Source of the DNA: Mesorhizobium muleiense
GTDB lineage: Bacteria; Pseudomonadota; Alphaproteobacteria; Rhizobiales; Rhizobiaceae
Assembly: GCF_900099905.1 (NCBI RefSeq)
Contig: NZ_FNEE01000023.1
Coordinates: 30,252-94,251, forward strand
Length of the DNA stretch: 64,000 nt
Direction: 5' to 3'
The position numbers and the translations under genes were made by a program. Shown here one piece after another: positions 33,960-43,658 of this stretch. Below the pieces are notes generated by a model, which saw only the letters and a program-made list of their open reading frames with translations, did not search any database and was not told the DNA's origin. The number at the start of each line of letters is the position of its first letter. Positions within the stretch are counted from its first letter, which is position 1.

Positions 33960-35044
33960 GCGCCATCCACCTGCAGAACCTGGTCAAGAAGTTCGGCGAC
34001 TTCACCGCGCTGAAGACGATGGATCTTGCCATCGCCGACGGCGAGTTCATGGCGCTGCTCGGGCCGTCGGGCTGCGGCAAGTCGACGACGATGAACATGA
34101 TCGCCGGCATGGAAGAGCCGACCAGCGGCAAGATCCTGTTCGGCGAGCGCGACATGGAAGGCGTGCCGATGGGACGCCGCGGCGTCGGCTTCGTCTTCCA
34201 GAACTACGCGATCTTCACCCACATGAGCGTGCGGCAGAACCTCGCCTACGGCCCCAAAATGCGCGGCGCGCCAAAGGCCGAGATCGACCGTCGCGTCGGC
34301 GCCATTGCCGAGATGCTGCAGCTGACTGCGCTGCTCGACCGCAAGGCCGACCGGCTGTCGGTCAACATATTGCAGCGGGTGGCGATCGGCCGCTCGGCGA
34401 TCATGGAGCCGGCGATCTTCCTGCTCGACGAGCCGCTGTCCAATGTCGATGCCGCCTTCCGGGCGGTGATGCGGACCGAGCTGAAGCAGCTGCAGCGGCA
34501 GTTCCGGCAGACCATGGTCTATGTCACCCACGACCAGCTCGAAGCGATGACCATGGCCGATCGCATCGCGGTGATGGACCATGGCGTGCTGCAGCAAGTC
34601 GGCACGCCGTTAGAGGTCTACAACAATCCGGCCAACGTTTTCGTCGCCGGCTTCATCGGCGCACCGGGCATGAACCTGCTGAGGGGCAGGCCGGCGGAAA
34701 GCGACCGGGGCCTGGTCATCGACCTCGGCCCGCTCGGTGTCACGCCGCCGCTGCCGGACAATCTCGCCGTGGCGGTGAGGGCCGGGCGCGGAGATGTGCT
34801 CTACGGCTTTCGGCCGGAGCAGGTGATTCTCTCAGACCGCGGCCTGTCGATGCCGGTAACGTTTGTCGAGCGCATCGGCGCGCGCACCATCGTCCATCTC
34901 GGCCAGGGTGAGAGCGCGGTGAAGGCGGTGTTCGACAATGACGTCGGGCTGGCGATCGGGCAGACAGCAGTCGTCGCGCCGGCCCAGGCGTCGGTGCGCG
35001 TGTTCGATGCTGGTACTGGTTGCGCGATAAGGGCGGGAGGCTGA
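33956..35044 (+). CDS. ABC importer ATPase 1 with altered signature motif
   Basis: A 362-residue ATPase of the MalK/UgpC group. Walker A GPSGCGKST, Q-loop VFQNYAIF, Walker B FLLDEPLSNVDA and H-loop VTHDQLEA are normal. The C-loop, however, reads LSVNILQRVAIGR instead of LSGGQQQRVAIGR, so two Gly and the Gln/Glu are lost. The C-terminal TOBE domain is present. A second ATPase follows at 35245 with the reciprocal defect. Together they probably form a heterodimer. Confidence 0.85.
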   Translation: MSAIHLQNLVKKFGDFTALKTMDLAIADGEFMALLGPSGCGKSTTMNMIAGMEEPTSGKILFGERDMEGVPMGRRGVGFVFQNYAIFTHMSVRQNLAYGPKMRGAPKAEIDRRVGAIAEMLQLTALLDRKADRLSVNILQRVAIGRSAIMEPAIFLLDEPLSNVDAAFRAVMRTELKQLQRQFRQTMVYVTHDQLEAMTMADRIAVMDHGVLQQVGTPLEVYNNPANVFVAGFIGAPGMNLLRGRPAESDRGLVIDLGPLGVTPPLPDNLAVAVRAGRGDVLYGFRPEQVILSDRGLSMPVTFVERIGARTIVHLGQGESAVKAVFDNDVGLAIGQTAVVAPAQASVRVFDAGTGCAIRAGG

Positions 35045-35073
35045 GATGTTCGTGCAGGTATTCTCAGGTCGGT

Positions 35074-35198
35074 GCTGCCCCTCACCCTTACCCTCTCCCC
35101 GTATAGAGACGGGGAGAGGGGGGCGCCGGCGTTGGAGCTTCACCCTTCTCCCCGTCACTATACGGGGAGCAGGTCCCGGCAGGCGGATGAGGGGCAGC
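35074..35198. repeat. dispersed palindromic repeat, type A
   Basis: Outer arms GCTGCCCCTCACCC and GAGGGGCAGC; inner arms CTCTCCCCGTATAGAGACGGGGAGAG and CTTCTCCCCGTCACTATACGGGGAG. The same pattern is at 33-164. It separates the two ATPase genes, which probably remain cotranscribed. Confidence 0.8.
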
Positions 35199-35244
35199 GC
35201 CAACGCCGGTAGTCTGTCCGCAACCAGCGAAGCGGACTAAGACC

Positions 35245-36336
35245 ATGGCCGATATCGTCTTCCGCAATGTGACGAAACGCTATGGAGACACGCTCGCCGT
35301 CGACGACGCCTCGTTCACTGTCAACGACAATGAGTTCTTCTGCTTCTTCGGCCCGCCGCTATCCGGCAAATCCACGATACTGCGCCTGGTGCTCGGACTG
35401 GAAACCCCCGATAGTGGCGAGATCCTGATCGGCGGCCGGCCGGTCAATACGGTGTCGCCAGCCGAGCGCAATGTCGCCATGGTGTTCCAGAACCTTGCGC
35501 TGTTTCCGCATATGAGTGCGCGCGACAATGTCCGCTTTCCCCTGGTCGAACGCCGGGTCGCCGAGGCCGATATCGTAAAACGTGTCGATGACGTCGCGGC
35601 CAAGCTGCATATCGGCCACATCCTGCACAAGCCGCCGGCGCAGCTTTCGGGCGGCGAGCGGCAGCGCGTGGCGATTGCCCGGGCGCTGGTGCGCGACCCC
35701 AATGCCTATCTGATGGACGATCCGATCTCGGCGCTCGATGCCAGGCTGCGCGAGGAGACTCGCGTCGAGCTGAAGCGCATCCAGCGCGAGCTTGGCAAGA
35801 CGCTGATTTATGTCACGCACGACCAGGAAGAGGCGATGTCTGTCGCCGACCGCATCGCCATTCTGGAAAACGGCAGGATCAGGCAAACCGGCGCGCCGGC
35901 CGAGATCTATGATCGGCCGGCCAGCACCTATGTCGCGCGGCTGCTCGGTTCGCCGATGATGAACATCTTGAAGTCGGTGCGCAGCGCGGAAGGCGTCGAG
36001 GCGGCCGAAGGCGCGATCCGCATCGCGGACAAGGCCGCGCCGGCCGATGCCGTCGAGATCGGGCTCAGGCCGGAAGACATCAAGGTCCGGCCCTGGCTGG
36101 ATGGGGAAATATCGGATGGCGGAATGTCGGTTGGGCGCGCGGGCCGCCCGGCACGAGTGTTCGAGGTCGAGCCGCTCGGCGGCTATACCGTCGTGACTCT
36201 CGCTGCCGGGCAGGCGCGCCTGCGGGCGCTGCTGCGCGGCCAGCCGGACATCAGGCCGGATGCGATGGTGGCGATATCCTGCGAGCCGGGCAGGGTGCAT
36301 TATTTCGGGCAAAGCGGGGGAGCGCTGGCAAGATGA
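35245..36336 (+). CDS. ABC importer ATPase 2 with altered Walker B
   Basis: A 363-residue ATPase. Walker A is GPPLSGKST, the Q-loop VFQNLALF, the C-loop is the canonical LSGGERQRVAIAR, and the H-loop is VTHDQEEA. In Walker B the sequence is AYLMDDPISALDA: the catalytic Glu is Asp. A TOBE domain ends the protein. It complements ATPase 1, which has a normal DEP but a broken C-loop. The two would give one functional and one degenerate ATP site. It overlaps the dehydrogenase region by a few bases. Confidence 0.85.
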   Translation: MADIVFRNVTKRYGDTLAVDDASFTVNDNEFFCFFGPPLSGKSTILRLVLGLETPDSGEILIGGRPVNTVSPAERNVAMVFQNLALFPHMSARDNVRFPLVERRVAEADIVKRVDDVAAKLHIGHILHKPPAQLSGGERQRVAIARALVRDPNAYLMDDPISALDARLREETRVELKRIQRELGKTLIYVTHDQEEAMSVADRIAILENGRIRQTGAPAEIYDRPASTYVARLLGSPMMNILKSVRSAEGVEAAEGAIRIADKAAPADAVEIGLRPEDIKVRPWLDGEISDGGMSVGRAGRPARVFEVEPLGGYTVVTLAAGQARLRALLRGQPDIRPDAMVAISCEPGRVHYFGQSGGALAR

Positions 36337-36371
36337 CGGCGACCGCAAGCAACGAGGTTCGGGAGGAAGAC

Positions 36372-37484
36372 ATGGCGAGCGAAGGCGGGCCAAGAAACGG
36401 CTTCGAGCCGGACGTTAAAGTCCGCACCAGGGAGTACAGGATCGGCTGCGTTGGCGCCGGCATGATCATGGCCGAATGCCATCTTGCCGCCTACAAGGAA
36501 GCTGGTTTTCCCGTGGTGGCGATCGCCTCCAGGACCAAGGCCAGCGCCGAGAGGGTCGCCAGGCGCTGGGAGATCCCGACCGTCCACGACACGCCGGAAC
36601 AATTGATCGAGGACAAAAACGTCGAGATCATCGACCTTGCGTTTCCGCCGGACCAGCAGCCGGCGCTGATCCGCCATGCGCTGAAGCAGCAGCATATCAA
36701 GGCGATCCTGGCGCAAAAGCCGCTGGCGCTGTCGCTCGATGAAGCGGTCAAACTGCGCGACGAGGCGGCCGTGGCCGGCAAGATCCTCTCGGTCAACCAG
36801 AACATGCGCTACGACCAGTCGATGCGGGTGCTGAAGCAGATCATCGACAGCGGCGCGCTCGGTGACATCGTCTTCGCCCAGATCGACATGCATGCGATCC
36901 CGCACTGGCAGACGTTTCTCGAGGACTACGACCGGCTGACGCTCGCCAATATGAGCGTCCACCATCTCGATGTGCTGCGTTTTCTGTTCGGCGATCCCGA
37001 CGAGATCACCACGCTGACGCGCAAGGATCCGCGCACGCGCTTCGACCATTCCGACGGCATCACAGTTTCGACGCTGCGGTTTCCGTCCGGCGTGCTCGCT
37101 GTGTCGCTGGAGGATGTCTGGTCCGGCCCGCGCCAGGACGGCTACAAGGACGACCAGCACATCAACTGGCGCGTCGACGGCACTAAGGGCGTCGCCAAGG
37201 GCACGATAGGCTGGCCTACGGGTTCGGCCTCGACGCTGACCTATGCCTCGACCGAGACCACCGGCGGTGAATGGGTCACCCCTAGCTGGGAGACGATGTG
37301 GTTCCCGCATGCCTTCATCGGCGTGATGGAGCAACTCCAGCATGCGGTCAAGACGGGTGAGCCGCCGGCACTTTCCGTCGCCGACAACGTCAAGACCATG
37401 GCGCTGATCGAAGCCGGCTATCGCTCGATCGACGAGCGCCGCACGGTCAAGCTGTCCGAAATCTCGATAAACCCAATCAACTGA
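36372..37484 (+). CDS. Gfo/Idh/MocA-type NAD(P)-dependent oxidoreductase
   Basis: A 370-residue dehydrogenase. Rossmann motif IGCVGAGMIMAECH near residue 24, the active-site segment AQKPLALSLDEAV (Lys in the EKP position, here QKP) near 112, and a C-terminal alpha/beta domain with HHLDVLRFLFGDP near 197. Acts on sugars, inositols or inosamines. ATG 36372 follows GGGAGGAAG; ATG 36333, overlapping the ATPase stop, is an alternative. The usual EKP is Gln-Lys-Pro here. Confidence 0.85.
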   Translation: MASEGGPRNGFEPDVKVRTREYRIGCVGAGMIMAECHLAAYKEAGFPVVAIASRTKASAERVARRWEIPTVHDTPEQLIEDKNVEIIDLAFPPDQQPALIRHALKQQHIKAILAQKPLALSLDEAVKLRDEAAVAGKILSVNQNMRYDQSMRVLKQIIDSGALGDIVFAQIDMHAIPHWQTFLEDYDRLTLANMSVHHLDVLRFLFGDPDEITTLTRKDPRTRFDHSDGITVSTLRFPSGVLAVSLEDVWSGPRQDGYKDDQHINWRVDGTKGVAKGTIGWPTGSASTLTYASTETTGGEWVTPSWETMWFPHAFIGVMEQLQHAVKTGEPPALSVADNVKTMALIEAGYRSIDERRTVKLSEISINPIN

Positions 37485-37510
37485 ATCACTTACAGGGAGG
37501 ATTTCACATC

Positions 37511-38425
37511 ATGATGCAGGCAGGTATCTTCACGGGCTATTTCCCGTACGGCCTCAAGGAAACCGCGCAAAAGATCCGTGCGCTCGATTTCAACACGGTG
37601 CAGCTCGACCTGCATTTCAGGGATATCGACCTGTCGGCCGGGCAGATCACCAAGGACAAGGCCAGGACGGTTCGCGACACCTTCCGCGACCACAACCTGC
37701 CGGTGTGCTGCGTGTCGGGCTACACCAACATCATTCATCCGGACATCGGCGAGCGCGAGAGGCGCGTCGGCTATCTCAAGGAGATCATCCGCAATGCGCG
37801 AGAATTCGGCTCGCCTTACGTGATCTCGGAAACCGGCACCTACAACACCGAATCCGACTGGGTGCACCATCCCAAGAACAAGACCGAGGAAGGTTTTGAG
37901 GAATGCCGCAAGGTCATCGCCGACCTTGCCCAGACCGCCTACGACCACGGCGCGGTGTTCCTGCTCGAAACCTATGTCAACAATGTCGTCGGCTCGGTCG
38001 AGGAGACGGTGAAGATGTTCGCGCAGGTCGACCATCCCGGCCTCGGCCTGTTGATGGATCCGACCAACTATTTCGAGACCCATAACATCGACAGGATGGA
38101 CCAGATCCTGAACCAGGTATTCGACACCCTGACCGACAAGATCAAAATAGCCCACGCCAAGGACGTCAAGCGCTCGGGCGGCGACAAGTCGGAGAAGCAC
38201 GCCGATATCGGCGACGAGGACGCGCTGGAAAGCCACACTTTTCGCGGTGTCGGCGAGATCGAGCTGCCGGCGCCCGGCCTCGGTTCGCTGAACTACGACC
38301 TCTATCTCAAGCGGCTGTCCGAAAAGCACCCGAACATCCCGGTCATCATCGAGCACCTTTCGGAGGACGACGTGCCGCGCGCCAAGAAATTCCTCGACGA
38401 GAAATTCCGCGCCAACGGACTGTGA
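37511..38425 (+). CDS. sugar phosphate isomerase/epimerase (IolE/MocC-like TIM barrel)
   Basis: A 304-residue TIM-barrel protein. Metal-ligand region features: ETGTYNTESDW, a Glu in LLETYVNNVVGS, a His/Asp in LLMDPTNYFE, HAKDVKRSGG, FRGVGEIELP and the final Glu in IIEHLSEDD. This is the xylose isomerase-like family that includes MocC and IolE. GGAGG ribosome site. Works with the preceding dehydrogenase. Confidence 0.85.
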   Translation: MMQAGIFTGYFPYGLKETAQKIRALDFNTVQLDLHFRDIDLSAGQITKDKARTVRDTFRDHNLPVCCVSGYTNIIHPDIGERERRVGYLKEIIRNAREFGSPYVISETGTYNTESDWVHHPKNKTEEGFEECRKVIADLAQTAYDHGAVFLLETYVNNVVGSVEETVKMFAQVDHPGLGLLMDPTNYFETHNIDRMDQILNQVFDTLTDKIKIAHAKDVKRSGGDKSEKHADIGDEDALESHTFRGVGEIELPAPGLGSLNYDLYLKRLSEKHPNIPVIIEHLSEDDVPRAKKFLDEKFRANGL

Positions 38426-38450
38426 CGGCCACAACAAAGGGAGGAAGAGA

Positions 38451-39392
38451 ATGTTGAAATTCGTATCGAAAATCGCGGCTGCGGCGACCGTATTCGCCGG
38501 TGTTGCACTGGCTGAACCGGCGCTGGCGCAGGATGCTCAGAAGACGTTCTACCTGCTATCGCATGGCGGCCCGTCGGACGCCTTCTGGATCGACTGGAAT
38601 GCAGGCGCGACCAAGGCCTGCGACCAGCTCAAGGTGACCTGCAAGATCTCGTTCAGCGGCGGCGACATGGCGGCGCAGAAGGAGGCCTTCAACTCCGCAC
38701 TTGCCGCCAAGCCGGACGGCATCGCCACCACCTCGGCGCAGCCCGGCCTGTGGACCGAGGAGGTCAAGGCAGCCAAGGCGGCTGGCGTCCCGATCGTGTT
38801 CTTCAACACCGACGATCCGGCAACCGGCCGGCAGGCCTATGTCGGCGCCGACCTCAGGCAAGCCGGCGTCATCTGGGCGAAATATCTGGTCGACCACAAG
38901 ATGGTGAAGCAGGGCGACAAGGTGTTCCTGCCGGTCGAGGTGCCGGGCGCCAGCTATCAGCAGCTCGAGACCGAAGGGATCGCCAGCGTCTTCGATCCGC
39001 TCGGCATCAAATACGACGTGGTCGATTGCGGCACCGATCCGGCCGGCATCATCGCCAAGATGACCGACTACATGGTCGCCAACAATCCGCCGGCAATCAT
39101 CGCGCTCGGCGATTCCGTGGCGGCCAGCGTCAAGCGGGTGTTCGACGGCGCCGGCGTTCCGGCCGGCAAGATCCCGGTCGTCGGCTGGGGCAATTCCAGG
39201 GAAACCGCCGAAGCCGTCAAGACCGGCTTCGTCAACGCGGCTGCCTGGCAATTCCCGTCGGCGCAGGGCTTCATGCCGGTGGCGCTGCTCGGGCTTGCCG
39301 CCGCGGGCGAACCGATCGGCTACGATATCCACACTTTCAGCCTCTACGACGCATCGAGCGTCGAACCGATCCTGAAACTCTACGACAAGTGA
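38451..39392 (+). CDS. ABC importer solute-binding protein (ribose type)
   Basis: A 313-residue periplasmic binding protein with a signal peptide (residues 1-25). Mature domain begins FYLLSHGGPSDAFWIDWNAGATKAC; further marks are GIATTSAQP, VFFNTDDP and ALGDSVAASVKRVFDGAG. It belongs to the type-I (RbsB-like) binders. It is the first gene of a second importer set inside the same cluster. GGGAGGAA ribosome site. Confidence 0.85.
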   Translation: MLKFVSKIAAAATVFAGVALAEPALAQDAQKTFYLLSHGGPSDAFWIDWNAGATKACDQLKVTCKISFSGGDMAAQKEAFNSALAAKPDGIATTSAQPGLWTEEVKAAKAAGVPIVFFNTDDPATGRQAYVGADLRQAGVIWAKYLVDHKMVKQGDKVFLPVEVPGASYQQLETEGIASVFDPLGIKYDVVDCGTDPAGIIAKMTDYMVANNPPAIIALGDSVAASVKRVFDGAGVPAGKIPVVGWGNSRETAEAVKTGFVNAAAWQFPSAQGFMPVALLGLAAAGEPIGYDIHTFSLYDASSVEPILKLYDK

Positions 39393-39438
39393 TTGAAACT
39401 GACGCCCGCTGCGCAGGCGGCGGGCGCCGCCCTGAGAT

Positions 39439-40458
39439 ATGGTCCAAGCAGTCATGACTATCGCCGCAGAACAGGAAATGCCGCGCTCCAAACGCAGGTC
39501 GAGCCTGATCCGCTCGCCGCAATTCTCTTCGCTCGTCATCCTGATTGTCCTGCTGGCGGTATTCGCGATCGCCGACGGGAACTTCCTGTCGCCGCTCAAC
39601 ATCTCCAACATGATGGCGTTCCTGCCCGAACTCGGCATCATCGCGCTCGGCATGACGCTGCTTCTGACGGCGGGCGAGTTCGACCTTTCGGTCGGCGCCG
39701 TGTTCGGCCTGGCGCCGGTCGTCGTCATGCTTTTGGTGCAGAACGGCGGGTTCGATATCGGCATCGCGCTGCTTGCCGGCCTGCTGCTCTGCATAGCGAT
39801 CGGTGCGGTCAACGGGCTGATCGTCACCAAGATCGGCATCTCCTCGTTCCTGGTGACGCTGTCGATGCTGCTCGTCGTGCGAGGTGCAGCGCTCTACATC
39901 ACGCAAGGCTTTCCGCTGAAATCCTGGGACCAGCCTGGCTTTTTCGTGACACTGCTGGCCGGCAGCTTCAATATCGGAACGTTCCGTTTCTATACCTCGC
40001 TGTGGTGGTTCATCGGCCTGTCGCTGCTGGCGATCTACGTGCTGCACTACGCCAAGCTCGGCAACTGGATCAGCGCCATCGGTTCGAACCGCAACGCTGC
40101 GGTGGCGCGTGGCGTGCCGGCCGACGCGGTCAAGGTCTGGCTGTTCATCCTGACCTCGGTGCTGGCGGGTCTGGCCGGCATGATCAGTGCGTTCCGCATC
40201 TCGGCCGCCTCGCCAGTGGCCGGCACCGGATACGAGCTCGAAGTGATCGCCATGGTGGTGGTCGGCGGCACGGCGCTGACCGGCGGGCGCGGCACCATCC
40301 TGGGCACCATCGTCGGCGCGCTGATGCTGCGCAGCATCCGCAACGGCATCGTGCTGATCGGCGTGCCCGGCCTCGCCTACAATATCTTCGTCGGCGTCAT
40401 CATCCTTGCCATGCTCATCCTGCACGCTTTGCTGCAGAAGAACGCCGCCAGGAGCTGA
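39439..40458 (+). CDS. ABC importer permease (RbsC/FrcC type)
   Basis: A 339-residue membrane protein with about ten helices. The family motifs are LTAGEFDLSVGAVFGLAPVVV near residue 75, VNGLIVTKIGISSFLVTLSML near 125, and GGTALTGGRGTILGTIVGAL near 275. Start choice: ATG 39439 or 39454, both without a clear ribosome site. Pairs with the ATPase that follows. Confidence 0.85.
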   Translation: MVQAVMTIAAEQEMPRSKRRSSLIRSPQFSSLVILIVLLAVFAIADGNFLSPLNISNMMAFLPELGIIALGMTLLLTAGEFDLSVGAVFGLAPVVVMLLVQNGGFDIGIALLAGLLLCIAIGAVNGLIVTKIGISSFLVTLSMLLVVRGAALYITQGFPLKSWDQPGFFVTLLAGSFNIGTFRFYTSLWWFIGLSLLAIYVLHYAKLGNWISAIGSNRNAAVARGVPADAVKVWLFILTSVLAGLAGMISAFRISAASPVAGTGYELEVIAMVVVGGTALTGGRGTILGTIVGALMLRSIRNGIVLIGVPGLAYNIFVGVIILAMLILHALLQKNAARS

Positions 40459-40460
40459 CC

Positions 40461-41237
40461 ATGGAAGTGCTTCGACTGCACAATCTGCAAAAATCCTTCG
40501 GCAGCGTCCGCGCGCTGAAGAGCGCCTCCTTCACCCTCAACGAGGGCGAGGTGGTGGCCTTGCTCGGCGACAACGGCGCCGGCAAATCCACGCTGATCAA
40601 GGCGATCTCCGGCGTCTTCCCCGTCGACCGCGGCGACATTTATGTGCGCGGCCTAAAAGTCTCGATCCGCTCGACGCGCGGCGCCATGGATCTCGGCATC
40701 GAGACCATTCACCAGGACACGTCGCTGGCGCCGGACCTGAGCATCGCGCGCAATCTATTTCTCGGTCGCGAGCCGGTCAATCTGAAATGGCTGGGCGTGT
40801 TCGCGCCGCTCGACCTCGCCAAGCTGCGTGATGCCGCCGCGGCACTTTTGAAGCGCGTCGGCATCTCGAAAAAACTCGACGCCGATGCGCTGGTCAGCAC
40901 GCTGTCGGGCGGTGAGCGCCAGTCGATCGCCATTTCGCGGGCCATGCAGTTCGCCGCCAAGGTCATCATCCTCGACGAGCCGACCAACAATCTCGGCGTC
41001 GAGGAAACGCACGGCGTGCTGCGTTTCGTCAAGGAGATGCGCGCCGCCGGCCATTCGGTGCTTTTGATCACCCACAACATCCATCATGTCTTCCAGGTCG
41101 CCGACCGCATCATCGTCATGCGCCGTGGCGAGATCGTCGCCGAGCAGACGGTCGCCGATACCGATCTGCTGACGGTGGAGAGTATCATCACCGGCGCCGA
41201 CATGTCGGCCCTGCTCAAGGAGACGAGAGCGAAGTGA
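40461..41237 (+). CDS. ABC importer ATPase (single-domain, FrcA type)
   Basis: A 258-residue ATPase, a half-size version of the RbsA family. Walker A GDNGAGKST near 37, signature LSGGERQSIAISR near 148, Walker B VIILDEPTNNLG near 172, H-loop ITHNIHHV near 205. Q-loop is IHQDTSLAPDLS. ATG 40461 follows AGGAGC. FrcA of rhizobia is also a single-domain form. Confidence 0.85.
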   Translation: MEVLRLHNLQKSFGSVRALKSASFTLNEGEVVALLGDNGAGKSTLIKAISGVFPVDRGDIYVRGLKVSIRSTRGAMDLGIETIHQDTSLAPDLSIARNLFLGREPVNLKWLGVFAPLDLAKLRDAAAALLKRVGISKKLDADALVSTLSGGERQSIAISRAMQFAAKVIILDEPTNNLGVEETHGVLRFVKEMRAAGHSVLLITHNIHHVFQVADRIIVMRRGEIVAEQTVADTDLLTVESIITGADMSALLKETRAK

Positions 41238-41253
41238 AGGAACTGGCCGTCAC

Positions 41254-42435
41254 ATGGTAGAACTTTACGGCAAGACGCTTTCGCGCCGGCAGGTATCGGA
41301 ACGGTCCGGCATGCTGTCGCAATTCGCCGGCGTGCGGCTGATGACGCTCGGCGACGGGGTGGAGCGCGGCATCCGCATGCTCGAATTCCGCACCGGCTCC
41401 GGCCTGCGCTTCACCGCGCTGGTCGACCGGGCGCTCGACATCGCCGATTGCGATTTTAGGGGCCAGGCGATCGGCTGGCATTCGCCGAGCGGCTTTCGCC
41501 ATCCCGGTCTGCACGAATATGAAGGCGAGGAGGGGCTGGCCTGGGCGCGGTCGTTTTCCGGCCTGCTGCTGACCTGCGGCCTTGACCATATATTGTTCAT
41601 GAACGAGGTCCCCGCCGACAGCTACAATTATCCGCCGAAGAAGACGGTGCGCCATTCGCTGCATGGCCGCGTCAGCACCATCCCGGCGCGATTGACCGGC
41701 TATGGCGAGACATGGGACGGCGACCGCTGCGTGCTGTGGGCCGAAGGCTTCGTTCAGCAGTCGACGGTGTTCGGCGAGGATCTGCATCTGCTGCGGCGGA
41801 TCGAGGCCGATGTCGGCGGCAACGAGATCCGGCTGTCGGACCGCGTCGTCAATCACGGTTTTAGCCGCACGCCGCATATGTACTTTTATCACATCAATGT
41901 CAGCCATCCGGTGCTCGACGAGGGCTCGCGCTACCTGGCGCCGATCCGCGACGTCGTCTGGGCGGGCCATGCCGGCGAGCGCTATGAGGCGCAGAAGGTC
42001 GGCTACCGCACGGCGCCGGCACCGCAACTGGGCTTCACGGAACAGGTCTGGCAGCACGAACTCGGCGCCGACGCCAACGGCGACGTGCCGGTGGCGGTGG
42101 TCAACGACCGTCTCGGCCTCGGTCTCGAAGTCGTCACCCGCAAGCACCAGTTGCCTTGCGCCTATGAGTGGCAGAATTTCCAGGCTGGGCATTATGCGCT
42201 CGGCATCGAGCCGTCGACGCATCATGTGCTGGGCAATCTGGCAGCGCGCGAACGCGGCGAGATGATCTGGCTGGAGCACGGCGAAAGCCGTTCGTACGAA
42301 GCGGTGTTTCGGGTTCTCGACGGCGCCGGCGAGATCGCCGCCGCCGAGAGCCGGATCGCAGCGATTGCCAGGCAGCCGCGGGAGGATTATCCGCGGCCAT
42401 CGGGTCATTTTCCTGTTCTCGGAGGCAGGTCGTGA
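41254..42435 (+). CDS. DUF4432 protein (aldose 1-epimerase-like)
   Basis: A 393-residue beta-sandwich protein. Marks of DUF4432 are GVERGIRMLEFRTGSGLRFTALVDRALDIAD, HSLHGRVSTIPA and YFYHINVSHPVLDEGSRYLAP; candidate catalytic His and Glu lie in these blocks. The family is thought to act as sugar mutarotases or epimerases in sugar or inositol catabolism. It starts 16 bases after the ATPase. Confidence 0.8.
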   Translation: MVELYGKTLSRRQVSERSGMLSQFAGVRLMTLGDGVERGIRMLEFRTGSGLRFTALVDRALDIADCDFRGQAIGWHSPSGFRHPGLHEYEGEEGLAWARSFSGLLLTCGLDHILFMNEVPADSYNYPPKKTVRHSLHGRVSTIPARLTGYGETWDGDRCVLWAEGFVQQSTVFGEDLHLLRRIEADVGGNEIRLSDRVVNHGFSRTPHMYFYHINVSHPVLDEGSRYLAPIRDVVWAGHAGERYEAQKVGYRTAPAPQLGFTEQVWQHELGADANGDVPVAVVNDRLGLGLEVVTRKHQLPCAYEWQNFQAGHYALGIEPSTHHVLGNLAARERGEMIWLEHGESRSYEAVFRVLDGAGEIAAAESRIAAIARQPREDYPRPSGHFPVLGGRS

Positions 42436-42526
42436 CAATGGCGAAGGCGGTGCGAAACACCGGTTGGAAGGCTGGCCTTGGCCGGAGTGGAGAGGGCTCG
42501 CGGCGGTTCGAAAATTGGAGGTCACA

Positions 42527-43615
42527 ATGGCTGGCAAGGTGAAGCGCGATTACAGCCTGGTCGGCGAAAGCACGCGGATTGCGATCGAGACCGGGCTAGC
42601 CTCGGCGGAGTGGTACCATACCGAGGTGCCGCGCAAGACGATGAAGGAACTGATGCACCGTTCCGACAGTCCGGCAATCCGCGACACGGCCATCTGGCTG
42701 GGCGCCATCCTGGTCTCCGCCGCCGCCGGCGTTTACTTCTGGGGCACCTGGTGGTGCGTGCCGTTCTTCTTCGCCTATGGCGTGCTCTATGCCTCGGCCA
42801 GCGATTCGCGCTGGCACGAATGCGGCCACGGCACGGCTTTCCGCACGCGCTGGATGAATGATGTCGTCTACCAGATTGCCAGCTTCATGCTGATGCGCAA
42901 CCCGGTGACCTGGCGCTGGAGCCATGCCCGCCACCACACCGACACCATCATCGTCGGACGCGATGCCGAGATCGCCGTGATGCGCCCGCCGGACCTGCTG
43001 CGCACCGCACTCGCCTTCACCGGTATCCTCGACTTTCGCTATTCGCTTCCGGCACTGGCACGCCAGGCGTTCGGCAAGCTGACGCCGGACGAGAAAAGCT
43101 ACGTGCCCGAGATGGAACAGCACAAGGCCGTCATCGCCGCGCGCTGGCATGTCGCCATCTACATCGCCACGATTGCGCTCGCCCTCACTATGCAGTCGTG
43201 GATACCGCTGGTGCTGATCGGCGGGCCGCGCCTCTACGGCACCTGGCATATGGTGCTGACCGGCCTGCTGCAGCACATCGGCCTGGCCGACAATGTGGTC
43301 GATCATCGGCTCAACAGCCGGACCGTCTACATGAACCCGATCAGCCGGTTCATCTACTGGAACATGAACTACCACGTCGAGCATCACATGTTTCCGATGG
43401 TGCCCTATCACACGCTGCCCAGGCTGCACGAATTGATCAGACACGATCTGCCGGAGCCGAACCCATCGATGTGGCATGCCTATCGCGAGGTTTGGCCGGT
43501 CCTGCTCAGGCAGCTCAAATATGAGGACTATTTCCTCAAGCGCGAACTGCCGCCGACGGCACGGCCCTATCGTGGCGAGTTCCACGAAGTGAACATGTCG
43601 GCAGCAGCTGAATAG
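42527..43615 (+). CDS. fatty-acid-desaturase-type diiron hydroxylase (MocD-like)
   Basis: A 362-residue membrane di-iron enzyme. Three histidine boxes are visible: HECGH near 94, HARHH near 122 and HVEHH near 285, with membrane segments between. The family desaturates or hydroxylates substrates using O2 and electrons from a ferredoxin. Since a Rieske ferredoxin follows, I compare it with MocD, the rhizopine 3-O-methyl-scyllo-inosamine demethylase/hydroxylase. Clear ribosome site GGAGGT. Confidence 0.85.
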   Translation: MAGKVKRDYSLVGESTRIAIETGLASAEWYHTEVPRKTMKELMHRSDSPAIRDTAIWLGAILVSAAAGVYFWGTWWCVPFFFAYGVLYASASDSRWHECGHGTAFRTRWMNDVVYQIASFMLMRNPVTWRWSHARHHTDTIIVGRDAEIAVMRPPDLLRTALAFTGILDFRYSLPALARQAFGKLTPDEKSYVPEMEQHKAVIAARWHVAIYIATIALALTMQSWIPLVLIGGPRLYGTWHMVLTGLLQHIGLADNVVDHRLNSRTVYMNPISRFIYWNMNYHVEHHMFPMVPYHTLPRLHELIRHDLPEPNPSMWHAYREVWPVLLRQLKYEDYFLKRELPPTARPYRGEFHEVNMSAAAE

Positions 43616-43658
43616 CACTGTGCAGCAGCGCAAGGCGAAAATTCGGGAGAAAATAGAG

